Shown here in pieces: positions 30,466-39,485 of a stretch of 64,000 bases of DNA. Under the pieces are notes generated by a model. It did no database searches. It saw only the letters and a list, made by a program, of their open reading frames with translations, and was not told the DNA's origin. The stretch is from Methylorubrum rhodesianum. GTDB lineage: Bacteria > Pseudomonadota > Alphaproteobacteria > Rhizobiales > Beijerinckiaceae. The position numbers and the translations under genes were made by a program. Location of the stretch: the NCBI RefSeq assembly GCF_014199985.1, contig NZ_JACHOS010000005.1, positions 1-64,000 of the forward strand, read 5' to 3'. The stretch's first letter is position 1. Each line of letters starts with the position of its first letter.

Positions 30466-32042
30466 TGGCAACCTCACGTCAGCGTCGGGCTCAGGCCCGG
30501 CCACCCGAACACAAGGAGCAGTCGAAGCGACCCGCGGTTCATCCGATGGCGCTGCTCAAGTCGCGACAGAAGCTCAAGGAGCCCGGTCCAAGCCCGTTCG
30601 ATAGCGGGCGGCTCACCAAGCTGTTCCCGCCAGGTGTCGAGGCCTCGGGCAGTGGCATCGCGCAGGACAATGCCCTGACGCAGGCCATGGGATGGGCTGC
30701 GGCCTCGTACGGCGACTACGCCCTCGATGAGGGCATCGCCTTCCTCGGCTACCCCTATCTCGCCTCGCTTGCCCAGCGCGCCGAGTTCCGCAAGATCGTG
30801 GACGTCGTCGCCACCGAGATGACCCGCAAGTGGGTCCGGATCACGGCTTGGGGCGAGGACGACAAGACGGACCGCATCAAGGCCATTGAGGACGCACTAG
30901 AGCGTCTGCGGGCGCGCGACGTGTTCCGCAAGGCAGCCGAGCACGATGGGTTCTTCGGTCGGTCACACATCTTCGTCTCACTGAAGGGCGACGACGTCGT
31001 CAACGAGCGGCAGTCGTCGATCGGCGATGGTCGGGATGCGACGGCTCTCGGCAAGGTGGGGCGGGGGGGGCTCGTCGGGCTTGTGAACGTCGAGCCGTAC
31101 TGGATCGCCGCCAACCCGATCGGCTTCAACACCACCAACCCGCTGGCCCCGGATTTCTACCGGCCCGGCAATTGGAGCGTCCTCGGCGAGCAGGTTCATG
31201 CGTCTCGCCTCCTGACTTTCATCGGGCGCCCCGTCCCCGACGTGCTCAAGCCCTCCTACGCCTTCGGCGGGCTCAGCATGACGCAGATGGCCAAGCCGTA
31301 CGTCGATAACTGGCTGAAGACGCGGGAGAGTGTATCCGACCTGATCTCGTCGTTCGCGGTCATGGGCGTGAAGAAGATGAACTTCGCCGACGCCCTGGCG
31401 AACGGTGAGGTCGAGGATCTGTTCAACCGGATCGAGGTGTTCAATAATCTGCGGGACAACCGGGGCTTCATGGCCCTGAACGGCGAGGAAGAGTTCTTCT
31501 GCGTCGCTACCCCGCTCGGCACGCTCGACAAACTGCAAGCCCAAGCCCAAGAGCAGATGGCGTCGATCTGCGGCATCCCGCTCGTTAAGCTCCTCGGCGT
31601 GCAGCCGGCGGGCTTGAATGCCTCCTCGGACGGCGAGATCCGCGTCTTCTACGACTACATCCACGCGTACCAAGAGCGCCTGTTCGCCCCAGCCCTCAAG
31701 AAGCTCCTCGGCTTCGTCATGCTGTCCGAGTTCGGCGAGATCGACGAGGCCATCGGCTTCGAGTTCGAGCCGCTGTGGCAGATGTCGGAGTTGGAGCGAG
31801 CAGACGTTGCCCTGAAGCGGGCGCAGGCAGTGATGACCGCCGAAGCGGCGCTCGCGCCGGCCACCGTGCTGCGCGAGCTGCGAGAGATGTCGGAGCCAAC
31901 CGGCGTGTTCGGCCAGATCACCGACGAGGACATCGAGGAGGCTGAGGCCATCGCGCCGATGCCCGAGACGGACCCGAATGCAGCCGAGCCGCTACCGGAT
32001 CGACCCGAGGACGTGCCCGTCCTGCCTCAGGCCGCAGAATAA
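30465..32042 (+). CDS. Portal protein (DUF1073/HI1409 type)
   Basis: 525 residues. GIAFLGYPYLASLAQRAEFRKIVDVVATEMTRKW, FGRSHIFVSL, NVEPYWI and the long ISSFAVMGVKKMNFADAL region are typical of DUF1073 portals, the dodecameric ring through which DNA enters. The C-terminus is short and acidic; the Acb1 phosphodiesterase domain fused to some members of this family is absent. Confidence 0.9.
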   Translation: MATSRQRRAQARPPEHKEQSKRPAVHPMALLKSRQKLKEPGPSPFDSGRLTKLFPPGVEASGSGIAQDNALTQAMGWAAASYGDYALDEGIAFLGYPYLASLAQRAEFRKIVDVVATEMTRKWVRITAWGEDDKTDRIKAIEDALERLRARDVFRKAAEHDGFFGRSHIFVSLKGDDVVNERQSSIGDGRDATALGKVGRGGLVGLVNVEPYWIAANPIGFNTTNPLAPDFYRPGNWSVLGEQVHASRLLTFIGRPVPDVLKPSYAFGGLSMTQMAKPYVDNWLKTRESVSDLISSFAVMGVKKMNFADALANGEVEDLFNRIEVFNNLRDNRGFMALNGEEEFFCVATPLGTLDKLQAQAQEQMASICGIPLVKLLGVQPAGLNASSDGEIRVFYDYIHAYQERLFAPALKKLLGFVMLSEFGEIDEAIGFEFEPLWQMSELERADVALKRAQAVMTAEAALAPATVLRELREMSEPTGVFGQITDEDIEEAEAIAPMPETDPNAAEPLPDRPEDVPVLPQAAE

Positions 32043-32787
32043 CCTGCTTGCTCAAGACAGGGCAGGGCAGTCGGCGCGCTCGGCGCACATCCGGGCGAGG
32101 AAGATCGAAAGGGAATACACTCGGCGGCTTCGCTCCGTCGCTGGTCAAGTCACCGATCTGATCCGCGGTTTCGACCTCGAAGACCTGACGATCACCCCGG
32201 TGATCCGATCCGCCTTGGATCGGTACGCGAGCACAGTTCGCCCGTGGGCCGAGTCCGTGGGGCGGCTGATGGTGACGGAGGTTGCTCGCCGCGACGAGCG
32301 GTCATGGTTCGCACAGGCAGATCGCATGGGTCGTGCCCTGCGGGACGAGATCGCCAGCGCCCCCCTCGGTGAGGTGATGCGAGAGAGGCAAGCCGAGCAG
32401 GTCCGGCTCATCACCAGCCTGCCGACCGAAGCGGCGCAGCGTGTCGGCGAGATGACCCGCGAGGGCATCGCCGAAGGGTGGCGGGCCAGTCAGATCGCCG
32501 CCGAGGTCATGAAGACCGGCGAGGTGACAAAAAGCCGGGCTGACCTGATCGCGCGTACCGAAGTCGGGCGCACCTCGACGCTTCTAACCCAAGCCCGAGC
32601 CGAGCACGTCGGCAGCGAGGGCTACAAGTGGATTACGGCAGGCGATAGCGACGTCCGCGCCTCGCACAAGGCGATGAACGGCAAGTTCGTGCGGTGGGAT
32701 AGCCCGCCGACGCTCGACGGCCTCACGGGGCACGCTGGGGCGCTTCCGAACTGCCGATGTTTTTGTGAGCCAGTGATCCCGGACTAG
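31978..32787 (+). CDS. MuF / SPP1-gp7-like minor head protein
   Basis: 269 residues from ATG 31978, overlapping the portal end by 65 bases. The C-terminal MuF domain is clear: ADLIARTEVGRTSTLLTQAR, GYKWITAGDSDVRASHKAMNG and GALPNCRCFCEP. It is a minor capsid protein ejected or attached to the portal. The N-terminal helical half begins with a CPSCLRPQ motif that may be an artefact of the early start. Confidence 0.88.
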   Translation: MQPSRYRIDPRTCPSCLRPQNNLLAQDRAGQSARSAHIRARKIEREYTRRLRSVAGQVTDLIRGFDLEDLTITPVIRSALDRYASTVRPWAESVGRLMVTEVARRDERSWFAQADRMGRALRDEIASAPLGEVMRERQAEQVRLITSLPTEAAQRVGEMTREGIAEGWRASQIAAEVMKTGEVTKSRADLIARTEVGRTSTLLTQARAEHVGSEGYKWITAGDSDVRASHKAMNGKFVRWDSPPTLDGLTGHAGALPNCRCFCEPVIPD

Positions 32788-32819
32788 GCGTTTGAGCATA
32801 ACTGTACTACAAATGCGGA

Positions 32820-33317
32820 ATGACTGAACATTACGCATCTAACGTCCGCCATGGACATTGCTCATTCGGCCGTCGCACTCCAGAGGCGACCGCTTGGCAG
32901 AATATGAAGGCACGCTGCCATAATCCACGGAACCCCCGGTACGCCGACTATGGCGGCCGAGGCATTACGGTGTGCGAGCGCTGGCGCAACTCGTTTGGGG
33001 CTTTCTACGAGGACGTAGGCCCACGGCCGAGCCACAGGCACCAAATCGACAGGATTAGAAACGAGGTGGGTTACGAGCCGGGCAATTGTGAGTGGCGGCT
33101 TCCCACGGAAAACATGACGAACCGCCGAAACACACAGTTCGTTGTGGTTGATGGTGAGGAAGTGCCGCTTGCTACCATTGCCCATCTGTGCGGCATCCCC
33201 GCCAACACTCTTCGAGCGCGCATTCTCTCCGGTTGGACCCTAGAGCGCGCAACATCTCAGCCGCCTCGCTCGAAGATGCCGAACGGGGCAGGCAGGGCTC
33301 GCGATAGGCGAACGTAA
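32820..33317 (+). CDS. Free-standing HNH homing endonuclease
   Basis: 165 residues. YADYGGRGITVCERW, VGPRPSHRHQIDRIRNEVGY, GNCEWRLPTENMTNRRN make an HNH core, followed by a helix-turn-helix (VPLATIAHLCGIPANTLRARIL). Same family and domain order as the HNH at 10013-10537. It interrupts the conserved portal-MuF-protease gene order and is lower in GC than its neighbours, as expected for a mobile gene. No copy of a neighbouring gene end is evident here. Confidence 0.85.
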   Translation: MTEHYASNVRHGHCSFGRRTPEATAWQNMKARCHNPRNPRYADYGGRGITVCERWRNSFGAFYEDVGPRPSHRHQIDRIRNEVGYEPGNCEWRLPTENMTNRRNTQFVVVDGEEVPLATIAHLCGIPANTLRARILSGWTLERATSQPPRSKMPNGAGRARDRRT

Positions 33318-33354
33318 GTTCGCGAGTGGGCCATCAGAGCGAAGGAAATCTGCA

Positions 33355-33582
33355 ATGGCCCACGTCGATAGCGCCTCGGACGATCGCACCGCGAACAATG
33401 CCGTTCGGCATCAGTACCGCGTCCTGAGCGATGCCGAAAAGGAGCAGATGGTCCGTCTGAAGGACCTTGGCGCCGCGTTCATTGCCGAATGCCAGAAGGC
33501 CGGCAGCAGCCGTGAAATCAGCCTCGCGATTACCAATGCCGAGCAGGCGGTGATGTGGGCAGTGAAGCACGTCACCCGCTGA
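33355..33582 (+). CDS. Acb2/Tad1-hairpin-type anti-CBASS protein
   Basis: 75 residues from ATG 33355 with AGGAA upstream. NAVRHQYRVLSDAEKEQMVRLKDLGAAF, then SSREISLAITNAEQAVMWAVKHVT. The 'S-R-x-x-x-L-A-x-T-x-x-E-x-A-V-M-W-A-V-K-H' helix is the hallmark of Acb2, which traps cyclic di- and trinucleotides and so blocks CBASS signalling. Location among head genes suits a protein made late or as a moron. Function by family similarity. Confidence 0.8.
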   Translation: MAHVDSASDDRTANNAVRHQYRVLSDAEKEQMVRLKDLGAAFIAECQKAGSSREISLAITNAEQAVMWAVKHVTR

Positions 33583-33614
33583 TTACCGAGCCTGTCATCC
33601 CTGATTGATTTGTG

Positions 33615-34997
33615 ATGACAAAGAAAAGCGAACAGACCCGCATCGCCTTTGACCGCGCTTCCGCCCGCCTATTCGACGCGGACGGCCACCTTCACGTCAA
33701 ACGAACCCCGATCAGCAAGGCCAACGTCTGCGAGTATTGGGGGCATGAAATCCCCGACTGGCAGGGTCTCGGGCTCGACGGCGAGCGCCGCTACAAGCTG
33801 CTGCGCGATCCCGATGAACTCGCGAAGGCCGCCGAGACCTTCAACAACAAGCCGCTGCTGTTCGACCACAACCCGGTCAGCGCAGACGAGCATGACCACG
33901 TCCGCACGGTCGGCGCGGTCAGCAATCCCGAATTCGAGTTCCCGTACCTCTACGCTGATCTCGCGTGCTGGGCCGGGCCTGCCATCCGAACCATTGAGGA
34001 CGGGTCGCAAAAGGAACTGTCGAGTGCCTACCGGTACACGGCGGACATGACGCCCGGCGAGTTTCTGGGGGTCGAATACGACGGCGTCATGCGCGGGATC
34101 TCCGCCAATCACGTCGCTCTGGTGAGGAAGGGCCGCGCCGGGCCTGATGTTGTCGTCGGCGACTCCATGGAGAACCTTGTTATGGCGAAGCACGCTCTGT
34201 CGCCGGCCGCCGCCCAGCTTCAGGGCGCGCTGACCGTATACCTCCGCACGAAGCTGGCTCAGGACGCCAGCGTCGATCTCGGCCCGATCGTCTCGGGCGT
34301 CGAGAAGAAGAACTTCAAGGCCATGATCCCGGCGATCACGCTCGGCGTCATCCGTGGCGCCAAGGGCAAGCTGGCTCAGGACGCCGAACTCGAAGACGTC
34401 GCCGAGGTCATCGAGGCGCTGGCGCCCATCATCGAGCAGATGGAAGAGCCGGCCGTGAAGGTCGAGGAGACCGCTTCCGACGACACCGACGCCGATCTGC
34501 GCGCGATGCTCAAGGCCAAGGGCTGTTCCGACGAGGAGATCGACCGCATCTGCGCCAAGACCGTCGCCGCCGCCGTCGATGAGAAGAACGACGAGGACGA
34601 GAAGAAGGCCATGGACGCAGCGATCAAGCGCGCCGTGACCGAGGCGACCAAAGGCATGGTCTCGAAGACCGCCATGGACGCCGCCATCACGCAGGCCCGC
34701 ACCGAGACGGCGGCGCACATCAACGCGATCGAGGACGCCCGTCGCACGGTTCGCCCGTGGGTCGGTGACCTCGCCATGTCGTTCGACAGCGCCGAGGGCG
34801 TGCTGCGTACTACTCTCAAGATGCTCGGCAAGAATGCCGACGGCAAGCACGCGGATGCCCTGATGGACATCCTGGAGAGCTGCCCGAAGGCCAGCGACAA
34901 GCCCGCCGCCCCCGTCCGCGTGGCTCAGGACGCCGCTTCGGCCAAGTCCTTCGCTGACCGCTTCCCCGGTGCTGCTCGCATCGGCTTCGCCGCCTGA
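33615..34997 (+). CDS. DUF2213 prohead protease/scaffold
   Basis: 460 residues from ATG 33615. The N-terminal 165 residues (ETFNNKPLLFDHNPVSADEHDHVRTVG, QKELSSAYRYTADM, MRGISANHVALVRKGRAG) contain the Ser and His of prohead proteases. The remaining part is acidic, helical and coiled, as in scaffold domains, and ends FADRFPGAARIGFAA, similar to family members. It assembles and matures the capsid. Confidence 0.88.
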   Translation: MTKKSEQTRIAFDRASARLFDADGHLHVKRTPISKANVCEYWGHEIPDWQGLGLDGERRYKLLRDPDELAKAAETFNNKPLLFDHNPVSADEHDHVRTVGAVSNPEFEFPYLYADLACWAGPAIRTIEDGSQKELSSAYRYTADMTPGEFLGVEYDGVMRGISANHVALVRKGRAGPDVVVGDSMENLVMAKHALSPAAAQLQGALTVYLRTKLAQDASVDLGPIVSGVEKKNFKAMIPAITLGVIRGAKGKLAQDAELEDVAEVIEALAPIIEQMEEPAVKVEETASDDTDADLRAMLKAKGCSDEEIDRICAKTVAAAVDEKNDEDEKKAMDAAIKRAVTEATKGMVSKTAMDAAITQARTETAAHINAIEDARRTVRPWVGDLAMSFDSAEGVLRTTLKMLGKNADGKHADALMDILESCPKASDKPAAPVRVAQDAASAKSFADRFPGAARIGFAA

Positions 34998-35024
34998 TCG
35001 GCTGCCAGCAACGGAGAACCTGAC

Positions 35025-35537
35025 ATGACCTTCCCGACCTCGGTTTCCTACGCTCCCGCGCCCGCCGTCGAGGGCGACTTCTGCGACGCCAATCCGCGTT
35101 CGACCGTGAACGCCGGCCCCGGCGGCCTCGTCGCTGGCACGAACGGCGTCACCGTCGGCCGTTTCGCGTGGGCGACGTCGCCGAATGACGCCAACGGTGC
35201 CCCGGCAGTGGTGAGCAACACCGGCACGGGCGCCCCGACCGGCTTCCTGCACCGCGAGATGCAGGGGATCATCACGACCTTCCTGGCCGAGACCTCTAAT
35301 GTCGTCCCGTCGGGCTTCCCGATCACGCTGTTCAAGTCGGGCGGCTTCTGGGTGCTCAACCGCGGCTCGGCTGCGGCCACCATCGGCATGAAGGCCTTCG
35401 CCAACAACACCGACGGCACCGTCACCTTCGCGGCGGCTGGCGCTACCGTGGCTGACTCCACCGAGACTAAGTTCATCTGCATGTCCCCCGGCGCGCAGAA
35501 CACCCTCATCAAGATCTCCTCCCAGCCGAACGGCTGA
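35025..35537 (+). CDS. Capsid decoration/cement protein (DUF2190-like)
   Basis: 170 residues. TVGRFAWATSPNDANGAPAVVSN, GFLHREMQGIITTFLAETSNVVPSG and SAAATIGMKAFANNTDGTVTFAA are typical of the beta-rich cement proteins encoded between protease and capsid genes of such phages. Expected to stabilise the mature shell. Confidence 0.75.
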   Translation: MTFPTSVSYAPAPAVEGDFCDANPRSTVNAGPGGLVAGTNGVTVGRFAWATSPNDANGAPAVVSNTGTGAPTGFLHREMQGIITTFLAETSNVVPSGFPITLFKSGGFWVLNRGSAAATIGMKAFANNTDGTVTFAAAGATVADSTETKFICMSPGAQNTLIKISSQPNG

Positions 35538-35565
35538 CAGATCGGCTAGAACGGAGAACCCTCAC

Positions 35566-36657
35566 ATGAATGCGACCGAAGCCCGTTCGCAGTTTCTCGC
35601 GGACAAGGACTACCTGGCGGACCGCGGCATCGTCCTTGACGGCGTGGCCAGCTACGCCACGGCGGACATGAAGCGCGACTACACCATCGCGCTCGACGGC
35701 CTGCCGCCCGGTCTCACCGTGGCCAACGCCGGCATCCCCGCGATGCTGACCACCACCATTGATCCGGAGGTGATCCGGGTGCGCTTCGTCCCGAACAAGG
35801 CCGCCGAAATCCTCGGCGAGCAGAAGAAGGGCGACTGGCTTCAGGACACCATCGCGTTCGGCGTGATCGAGCACACCGGCGAAGTGTCGAGCTACGGCGA
35901 CTACGCCAACAACGGCATGGTCGGCGTGAACGCCAACTGGCCGCAGCGCCAGAACTACCTCTATCAGACCATCTCCGAGTACGGAGAGCGTGAGGTCGGT
36001 CGCGCGGGCCTCGCCGGCATCAACCTCGTGTCCGAGCGTGACGCGGCTGCGGCCAACGTCATGGGTCGGTTCGAGAACGCCGCCTACCTGTTCGGCATCC
36101 AGGGCCTTCAGAACTACGGCCTGACGAACGATCCGGTGCTGCCAGCGACCCTGACCCCCTCGACCAAGGCGGCGGGCGGCACGACGTGGCAGACCACGGG
36201 CGGCGCTCCGAACGCGACCGCCAACGAGGTCTACAACGACGTCCTCGCGCTGTTCACGCAGCTCGTCGCTCAGACCGGCGGCCTTGTCGAGTCCACCGAT
36301 CGGCTCGTGCTGGTGCTGCCGCCCGGCGCCGCCGTCGCGCTCGGCTTCATCAACCAGTTCAACCTGAAGGTTCGGGAGGCTCTGAAGGAGGAGTTCCCGA
36401 ACATGCGCATCGTGACTGCCGTGCAGTACGGCAAGCAGAGCGCATCGAACCCGCAGGGCGTCGCCGCCGGCAACTTCATGCAGCTCATCGCCGAGACCAT
36501 CGACGGCCAAAACACCGGCTTCGCCGCGTTCTCCGAGAAGATGCGGCAGCACAACCTCGTCACCGAGATGTCGAGCTACAAGAAGAAGTGGTCCGGCGGC
36601 GTGTGGGGCGCGGTGATCCGCTTCCCCTACGCAGTCGCGTCCATGACGGGCATCTGA
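35566..36657 (+). CDS. Major capsid protein (DUF2184 type)
   Basis: 363 residues. ANAGIPAMLTTTIDPEVIRVRFVPNKAAEIL, GEREVGRAGLAGINLVSERDAAAANVM, YLFGIQGLQNYGLTNDP and LVLPPGAAVALGF are the DUF2184 signature of HK97-fold capsids in contractile-tailed phages. No removable N-terminal delta domain is obvious. Preceded by the decoration protein. Confidence 0.9.
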   Translation: MNATEARSQFLADKDYLADRGIVLDGVASYATADMKRDYTIALDGLPPGLTVANAGIPAMLTTTIDPEVIRVRFVPNKAAEILGEQKKGDWLQDTIAFGVIEHTGEVSSYGDYANNGMVGVNANWPQRQNYLYQTISEYGEREVGRAGLAGINLVSERDAAAANVMGRFENAAYLFGIQGLQNYGLTNDPVLPATLTPSTKAAGGTTWQTTGGAPNATANEVYNDVLALFTQLVAQTGGLVESTDRLVLVLPPGAAVALGFINQFNLKVREALKEEFPNMRIVTAVQYGKQSASNPQGVAAGNFMQLIAETIDGQNTGFAAFSEKMRQHNLVTEMSSYKKKWSGGVWGAVIRFPYAVASMTGI

Positions 36658-36658
36658 C

Positions 36659-37150
36659 ATGGCGGCGCCTCAGGTTCACCAGGGCGCCCGCCAGGGCGTG
36701 CCGCCGGCCAACACCGTCACCGAGGCCCGCGACGTGGTCACGGTGGCGTGCAAGCTGCCCAGCGGCTTCATCATGCGCGAATTCACCGAGCGCACCGAGA
36801 TCGAACAGGTCATGGGCGGCGGCACGCGCGAGATCGTCGTGCATCGCGAAACCGGCAAACAGGTCGTCATCAAGGGTGCCGCCTATCGTATCGGCGACAC
36901 CCCGCCGATCCTCATCAACGGCTATCGCTTCACGCCCGACGTGCCGAAGTCCCTGTGGGACAACTGGTATGCGGCGAACAAGAACAGCGATCTCGTCAGG
37001 AACCATCTCGTCTACGCCAACGCCGAGCGCGACTCCGTGAAGGCGTGGAGCCGAGACCATGAGAGCGCCCAAACCGGCTTCGAGGGCATCGACCCGGAGA
37101 AGCCCGGCCAGCGCGTCCGCGGCGTCGAGCGCGCCGAGAAGCCCAAGTAA
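36659..37150 (+). CDS. Structural protein, paralogue of next gene
   Basis: 163 residues. VACKLPSGFIMREF near residue 30 and LWDNWYAANKNSDLVRNHLVYANAE near residue 100 correspond to VGCRLPQGIRLRVF and LWAKWFKQNEKSDLITSGAVFE in the next gene. The pair follows the capsid gene, where neck or head-completion proteins lie. Exact role unknown. Confidence 0.65.
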   Translation: MAAPQVHQGARQGVPPANTVTEARDVVTVACKLPSGFIMREFTERTEIEQVMGGGTREIVVHRETGKQVVIKGAAYRIGDTPPILINGYRFTPDVPKSLWDNWYAANKNSDLVRNHLVYANAERDSVKAWSRDHESAQTGFEGIDPEKPGQRVRGVERAEKPK

Positions 37151-37160
37151 GGAGGCCATC

Positions 37161-37523
37161 ATGGCAAGCACGATCAAGGTGGGCTGCCGCCTGCCTCAGG
37201 GCATCCGCCTGCGCGTTTTTGAGCCGGGCAAGGATGCGTTCGGCGAGAACGTTCTGAACGAGATCGGCGAGGTTGCGCTTGCGGGATCTGGCCGGCACGT
37301 CGCCGCGCCCGGCGGCCTCGACGGCAAGGACGACGATGGCGTGGCCTTCACTGATGCCGACGCCGATCTGTGGGCCAAGTGGTTCAAGCAGAACGAGAAG
37401 AGCGACCTCATCACCTCCGGCGCCGTGTTCGAGAAGGGCAAGCAGCCCAAGGACGATCCGGCCGCGGAGAACGAGGCTGCGGCGCAGGCATCCACGCAGT
37501 CGCAGGCTAAGCGCCGGTCCTGA
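37161..37523 (+). CDS. Structural protein, paralogue of previous gene
   Basis: 120 residues from ATG 37161, seven bases after AGGAGG. Shares the two motifs described for the gene at 36659, so a tandem duplication with divergence. C-terminus is charged and disordered (QPKDDPAAENEAAAQ...). Confidence 0.65.
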   Translation: MASTIKVGCRLPQGIRLRVFEPGKDAFGENVLNEIGEVALAGSGRHVAAPGGLDGKDDDGVAFTDADADLWAKWFKQNEKSDLITSGAVFEKGKQPKDDPAAENEAAAQASTQSQAKRRS

Positions 37524-37527
37524 TCCA

Positions 37528-37956
37528 ATGCTGGTGACGCGCGCCGATTTTGAGGCTGCCTTCCCAGAGTTTCGGGATAGCACCAAGTTCCCCGATGCGT
37601 CGGTGGATCTCTGGCTCAACGACGGCGAGACGGTGCTGTCGGAGGCTTCGTTCGGCACGCGCCGCAAGCTGGCAATCATGCTCTACGCCGCGCACAATCT
37701 CATGCTCGGTCAGGTGACGGCCTCGGGGGCTGTGGGCGCTTCGTTCGCCCCCACGGCATCCAAGACGGTCGGCCCCGTCTCGAAGAGCTATGACACGGGC
37801 CTGACCGCGTACCAGAACGCAGGGGTTTGGAACGCGACGCCTTATGGTCAGCGGTTCTGGGCGATGATCCGCGGTCTGACCGCAGGGCCGTTCTACCGCC
37901 CGAGTGTCAAGGCGTTCACGGTTCCTCGCTTTGGAACGCGTGGCTTCATCCAGTGA
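37528..37956 (+). CDS. DUF4054 head-completion protein
   Basis: 142 residues. TRADFEAAFPEFRDSTKFPDASVDLWLNDGE, RKLAIMLYAAHNLML and SYDTGLTAYQNAGVWNATPYGQRFW are diagnostic of DUF4054, a connector protein of contractile-tailed phages bound below the portal. Coupled to the next gene by GTGA. Confidence 0.88.
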   Translation: MLVTRADFEAAFPEFRDSTKFPDASVDLWLNDGETVLSEASFGTRRKLAIMLYAAHNLMLGQVTASGAVGASFAPTASKTVGPVSKSYDTGLTAYQNAGVWNATPYGQRFWAMIRGLTAGPFYRPSVKAFTVPRFGTRGFIQ

Positions 37957-38453
37957 GCGTCACCGTCACTCGTGATCGGACCGCAGCCGTTCTCGCCGCG
38001 ATCCGCGAACTCACCTCTAAGGAAGTCCTGATCGGCATCCCGGCTGAGGGTGCGGATCGCACGCCAGACACGGATGAGCCGAACCCGCCGAACAACGCGG
38101 TGATCGGCTACCGGATGGAGTTCGGCGCCCCCGAGGACAACCTGCCGCCGCGTCCGCATCTCCTGCCTGCTGTGGAGGAGATCGAGGGCAAGGCGGTAGA
38201 GCGGCTTCGCAAGGCGGGCGAGCAAGCCCTGTCGGGCAAGCCTGAGGAAGCCGAGAAGGCGCTACACGCGGTGGGGCTGATGGGCCAGAACGCGGTGCGG
38301 GCTCGCATCACGAACGGCCCCTTCGCCCCGCTGTCGCCGGTCACGATCAAGCGCCGTAGAGCCAAGGGCCGAACCGGCGAGAAGCCGCTGCTCGACACTG
38401 GGCAGTACCGCCGCGCGCATACCTACGTTGTGGTTCCGAAGGGCAAGCGCTGA
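37953..38453 (+). CDS. Neck/tail-completion protein
   Basis: 166 residues from GTG 37953. TSKEVLIGIPAEGADR, NAVIGYRMEFGAPEDNLPPRPHLLPAVEE and PLSPVTIKRRRAKGRTGEKPLLDTGQYRRAHTYVV follow the HK97-gp10/Mu-gpG-like pattern ('P-P-R-P-x-L', 'L-x-x-T-G-x-x-R/L'). Confidence 0.8.
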   Translation: MSVTVTRDRTAAVLAAIRELTSKEVLIGIPAEGADRTPDTDEPNPPNNAVIGYRMEFGAPEDNLPPRPHLLPAVEEIEGKAVERLRKAGEQALSGKPEEAEKALHAVGLMGQNAVRARITNGPFAPLSPVTIKRRRAKGRTGEKPLLDTGQYRRAHTYVVVPKGKR

Positions 38454-38866
38454 TGGGCCATGCCCTCCTCGACGTCACCGACGTCCTCGACGACCCCGAT
38501 TTCCTCGACACGACGCTCGTGCTGACCCGCAAGGTTGTCGCGCAACAGTCTGATGGCCTCGCCCTCGGTAAAGGCGGCCAAATCACGTTCTCTGGCGTGG
38601 TTGTGCCGGACGGCGGTCAGGAATTGATCCAGACGGCTGAGGGCAACCAGGTCCAGGGCGACATCACGATCTTCACCCGAACCGCCCTGACGGCGGGCGA
38701 CGCCGATTACGACGCCGACGTCGTGCTCTGGAACGGCGCTGCCTACCGCGTGGTCGCGACGAAACCCTGGCTGTTCGGACAGACCTACACGCAAGCCATT
38801 TGCGCCCTGACAGACCTGAACCCCAAGCGACCGGGGACGAGCGCGCCCGATGCCGGTTACCTCTAA
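38453..38866 (+). CDS. Head-tail joining protein
   Basis: 137 residues, beta-rich (TLVLTRKVVAQQSDGLALGKGGQITFSG; GNQVQGDITIFTRTAL; VLWNGAAYRVVATKPW). Position between the gp10-like and terminator-like genes and the closing W-x-x-G-x-x-Y-x-x-A suggest a joining protein. Confidence 0.65.
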   Translation: MGHALLDVTDVLDDPDFLDTTLVLTRKVVAQQSDGLALGKGGQITFSGVVVPDGGQELIQTAEGNQVQGDITIFTRTALTAGDADYDADVVLWNGAAYRVVATKPWLFGQTYTQAICALTDLNPKRPGTSAPDAGYL

Positions 38867-39482
38867 CACCAGCGCAACGGGCGGTTTTCTCGCCCCCCTC
38901 ACAGCAGCGCCCGACGATGATCTCGACCTCGACCTGTTCATGCAGGCGCTGATTGTCGGCCTCACTGGACTTAAGGGCGAGAACGTTCGCCCCCGCTATG
39001 TGACGCTCGACGATGAGAGGACCACGCCTCGCAATCCGGACCAGAGAGACAACTGGGCTGCGGTCGGGGTCATGTCGGTAGAGGCCGACGGCCAGCCTGC
39101 CACGATCCACGACGGGGCAGGCGATGGCATATCAATCCAGATCCAGCACATGACGCTCGACGTGCTGGCGAGCTTCTATGGCCCCCGCAGCTCGGCTCTA
39201 GCCGAACTCGTGCGGAGCGGACTTTACGTTGCGCAGAACCGCGAGACTCTGTTCCGCGCCAATATGGGGTTGATCGACGTCGGCACCGGTCGGCGCGTCC
39301 CTGAGATCGTCAATACCAGTCCGCGCCGCCGCGTGGACCTCGGCTTCCGCTTAAGACGCCGCGTTGAGCGCACCTACGCCGTTCGCAACCTGCTCGAACT
39401 CGACGGCACCCTCATCGGGAGGGGCGGCAGCCAAGACGGCGCCGTCACCAACCAGCAACCACTCAAGACGCCGAGAGGCTGA
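38850..39482 (+). CDS. Tail terminator-like (LIC_12616-type) protein
   Basis: 210 residues, start overlapping the previous gene by 17 bases. LDLFMQALIVGLTGL, PRNPDQRDNWAAVGVMSVEADG, IQIQHMTLDVLASFYGP and RRVDLGFRLRRRVERTY match the phage family placed just before DUF3383 sheaths. Proposed to cap the tail tube. Confidence 0.72.
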   Translation: MPVTSNTSATGGFLAPLTAAPDDDLDLDLFMQALIVGLTGLKGENVRPRYVTLDDERTTPRNPDQRDNWAAVGVMSVEADGQPATIHDGAGDGISIQIQHMTLDVLASFYGPRSSALAELVRSGLYVAQNRETLFRANMGLIDVGTGRRVPEIVNTSPRRRVDLGFRLRRRVERTYAVRNLLELDGTLIGRGGSQDGAVTNQQPLKTPRG

Positions 39483-39485
39483 TAC

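Noticed and set aside
33669..35252. 527-codon open frame on the minus strand
   Set aside because: It is the complement of the well-supported protease/decoration genes in high-GC DNA; composition is low-complexity and no motif is seen. The same holds for long minus frames at 35509-36660, 42056-43306, 45832-46869, 46845-47972 and 61325-62929.
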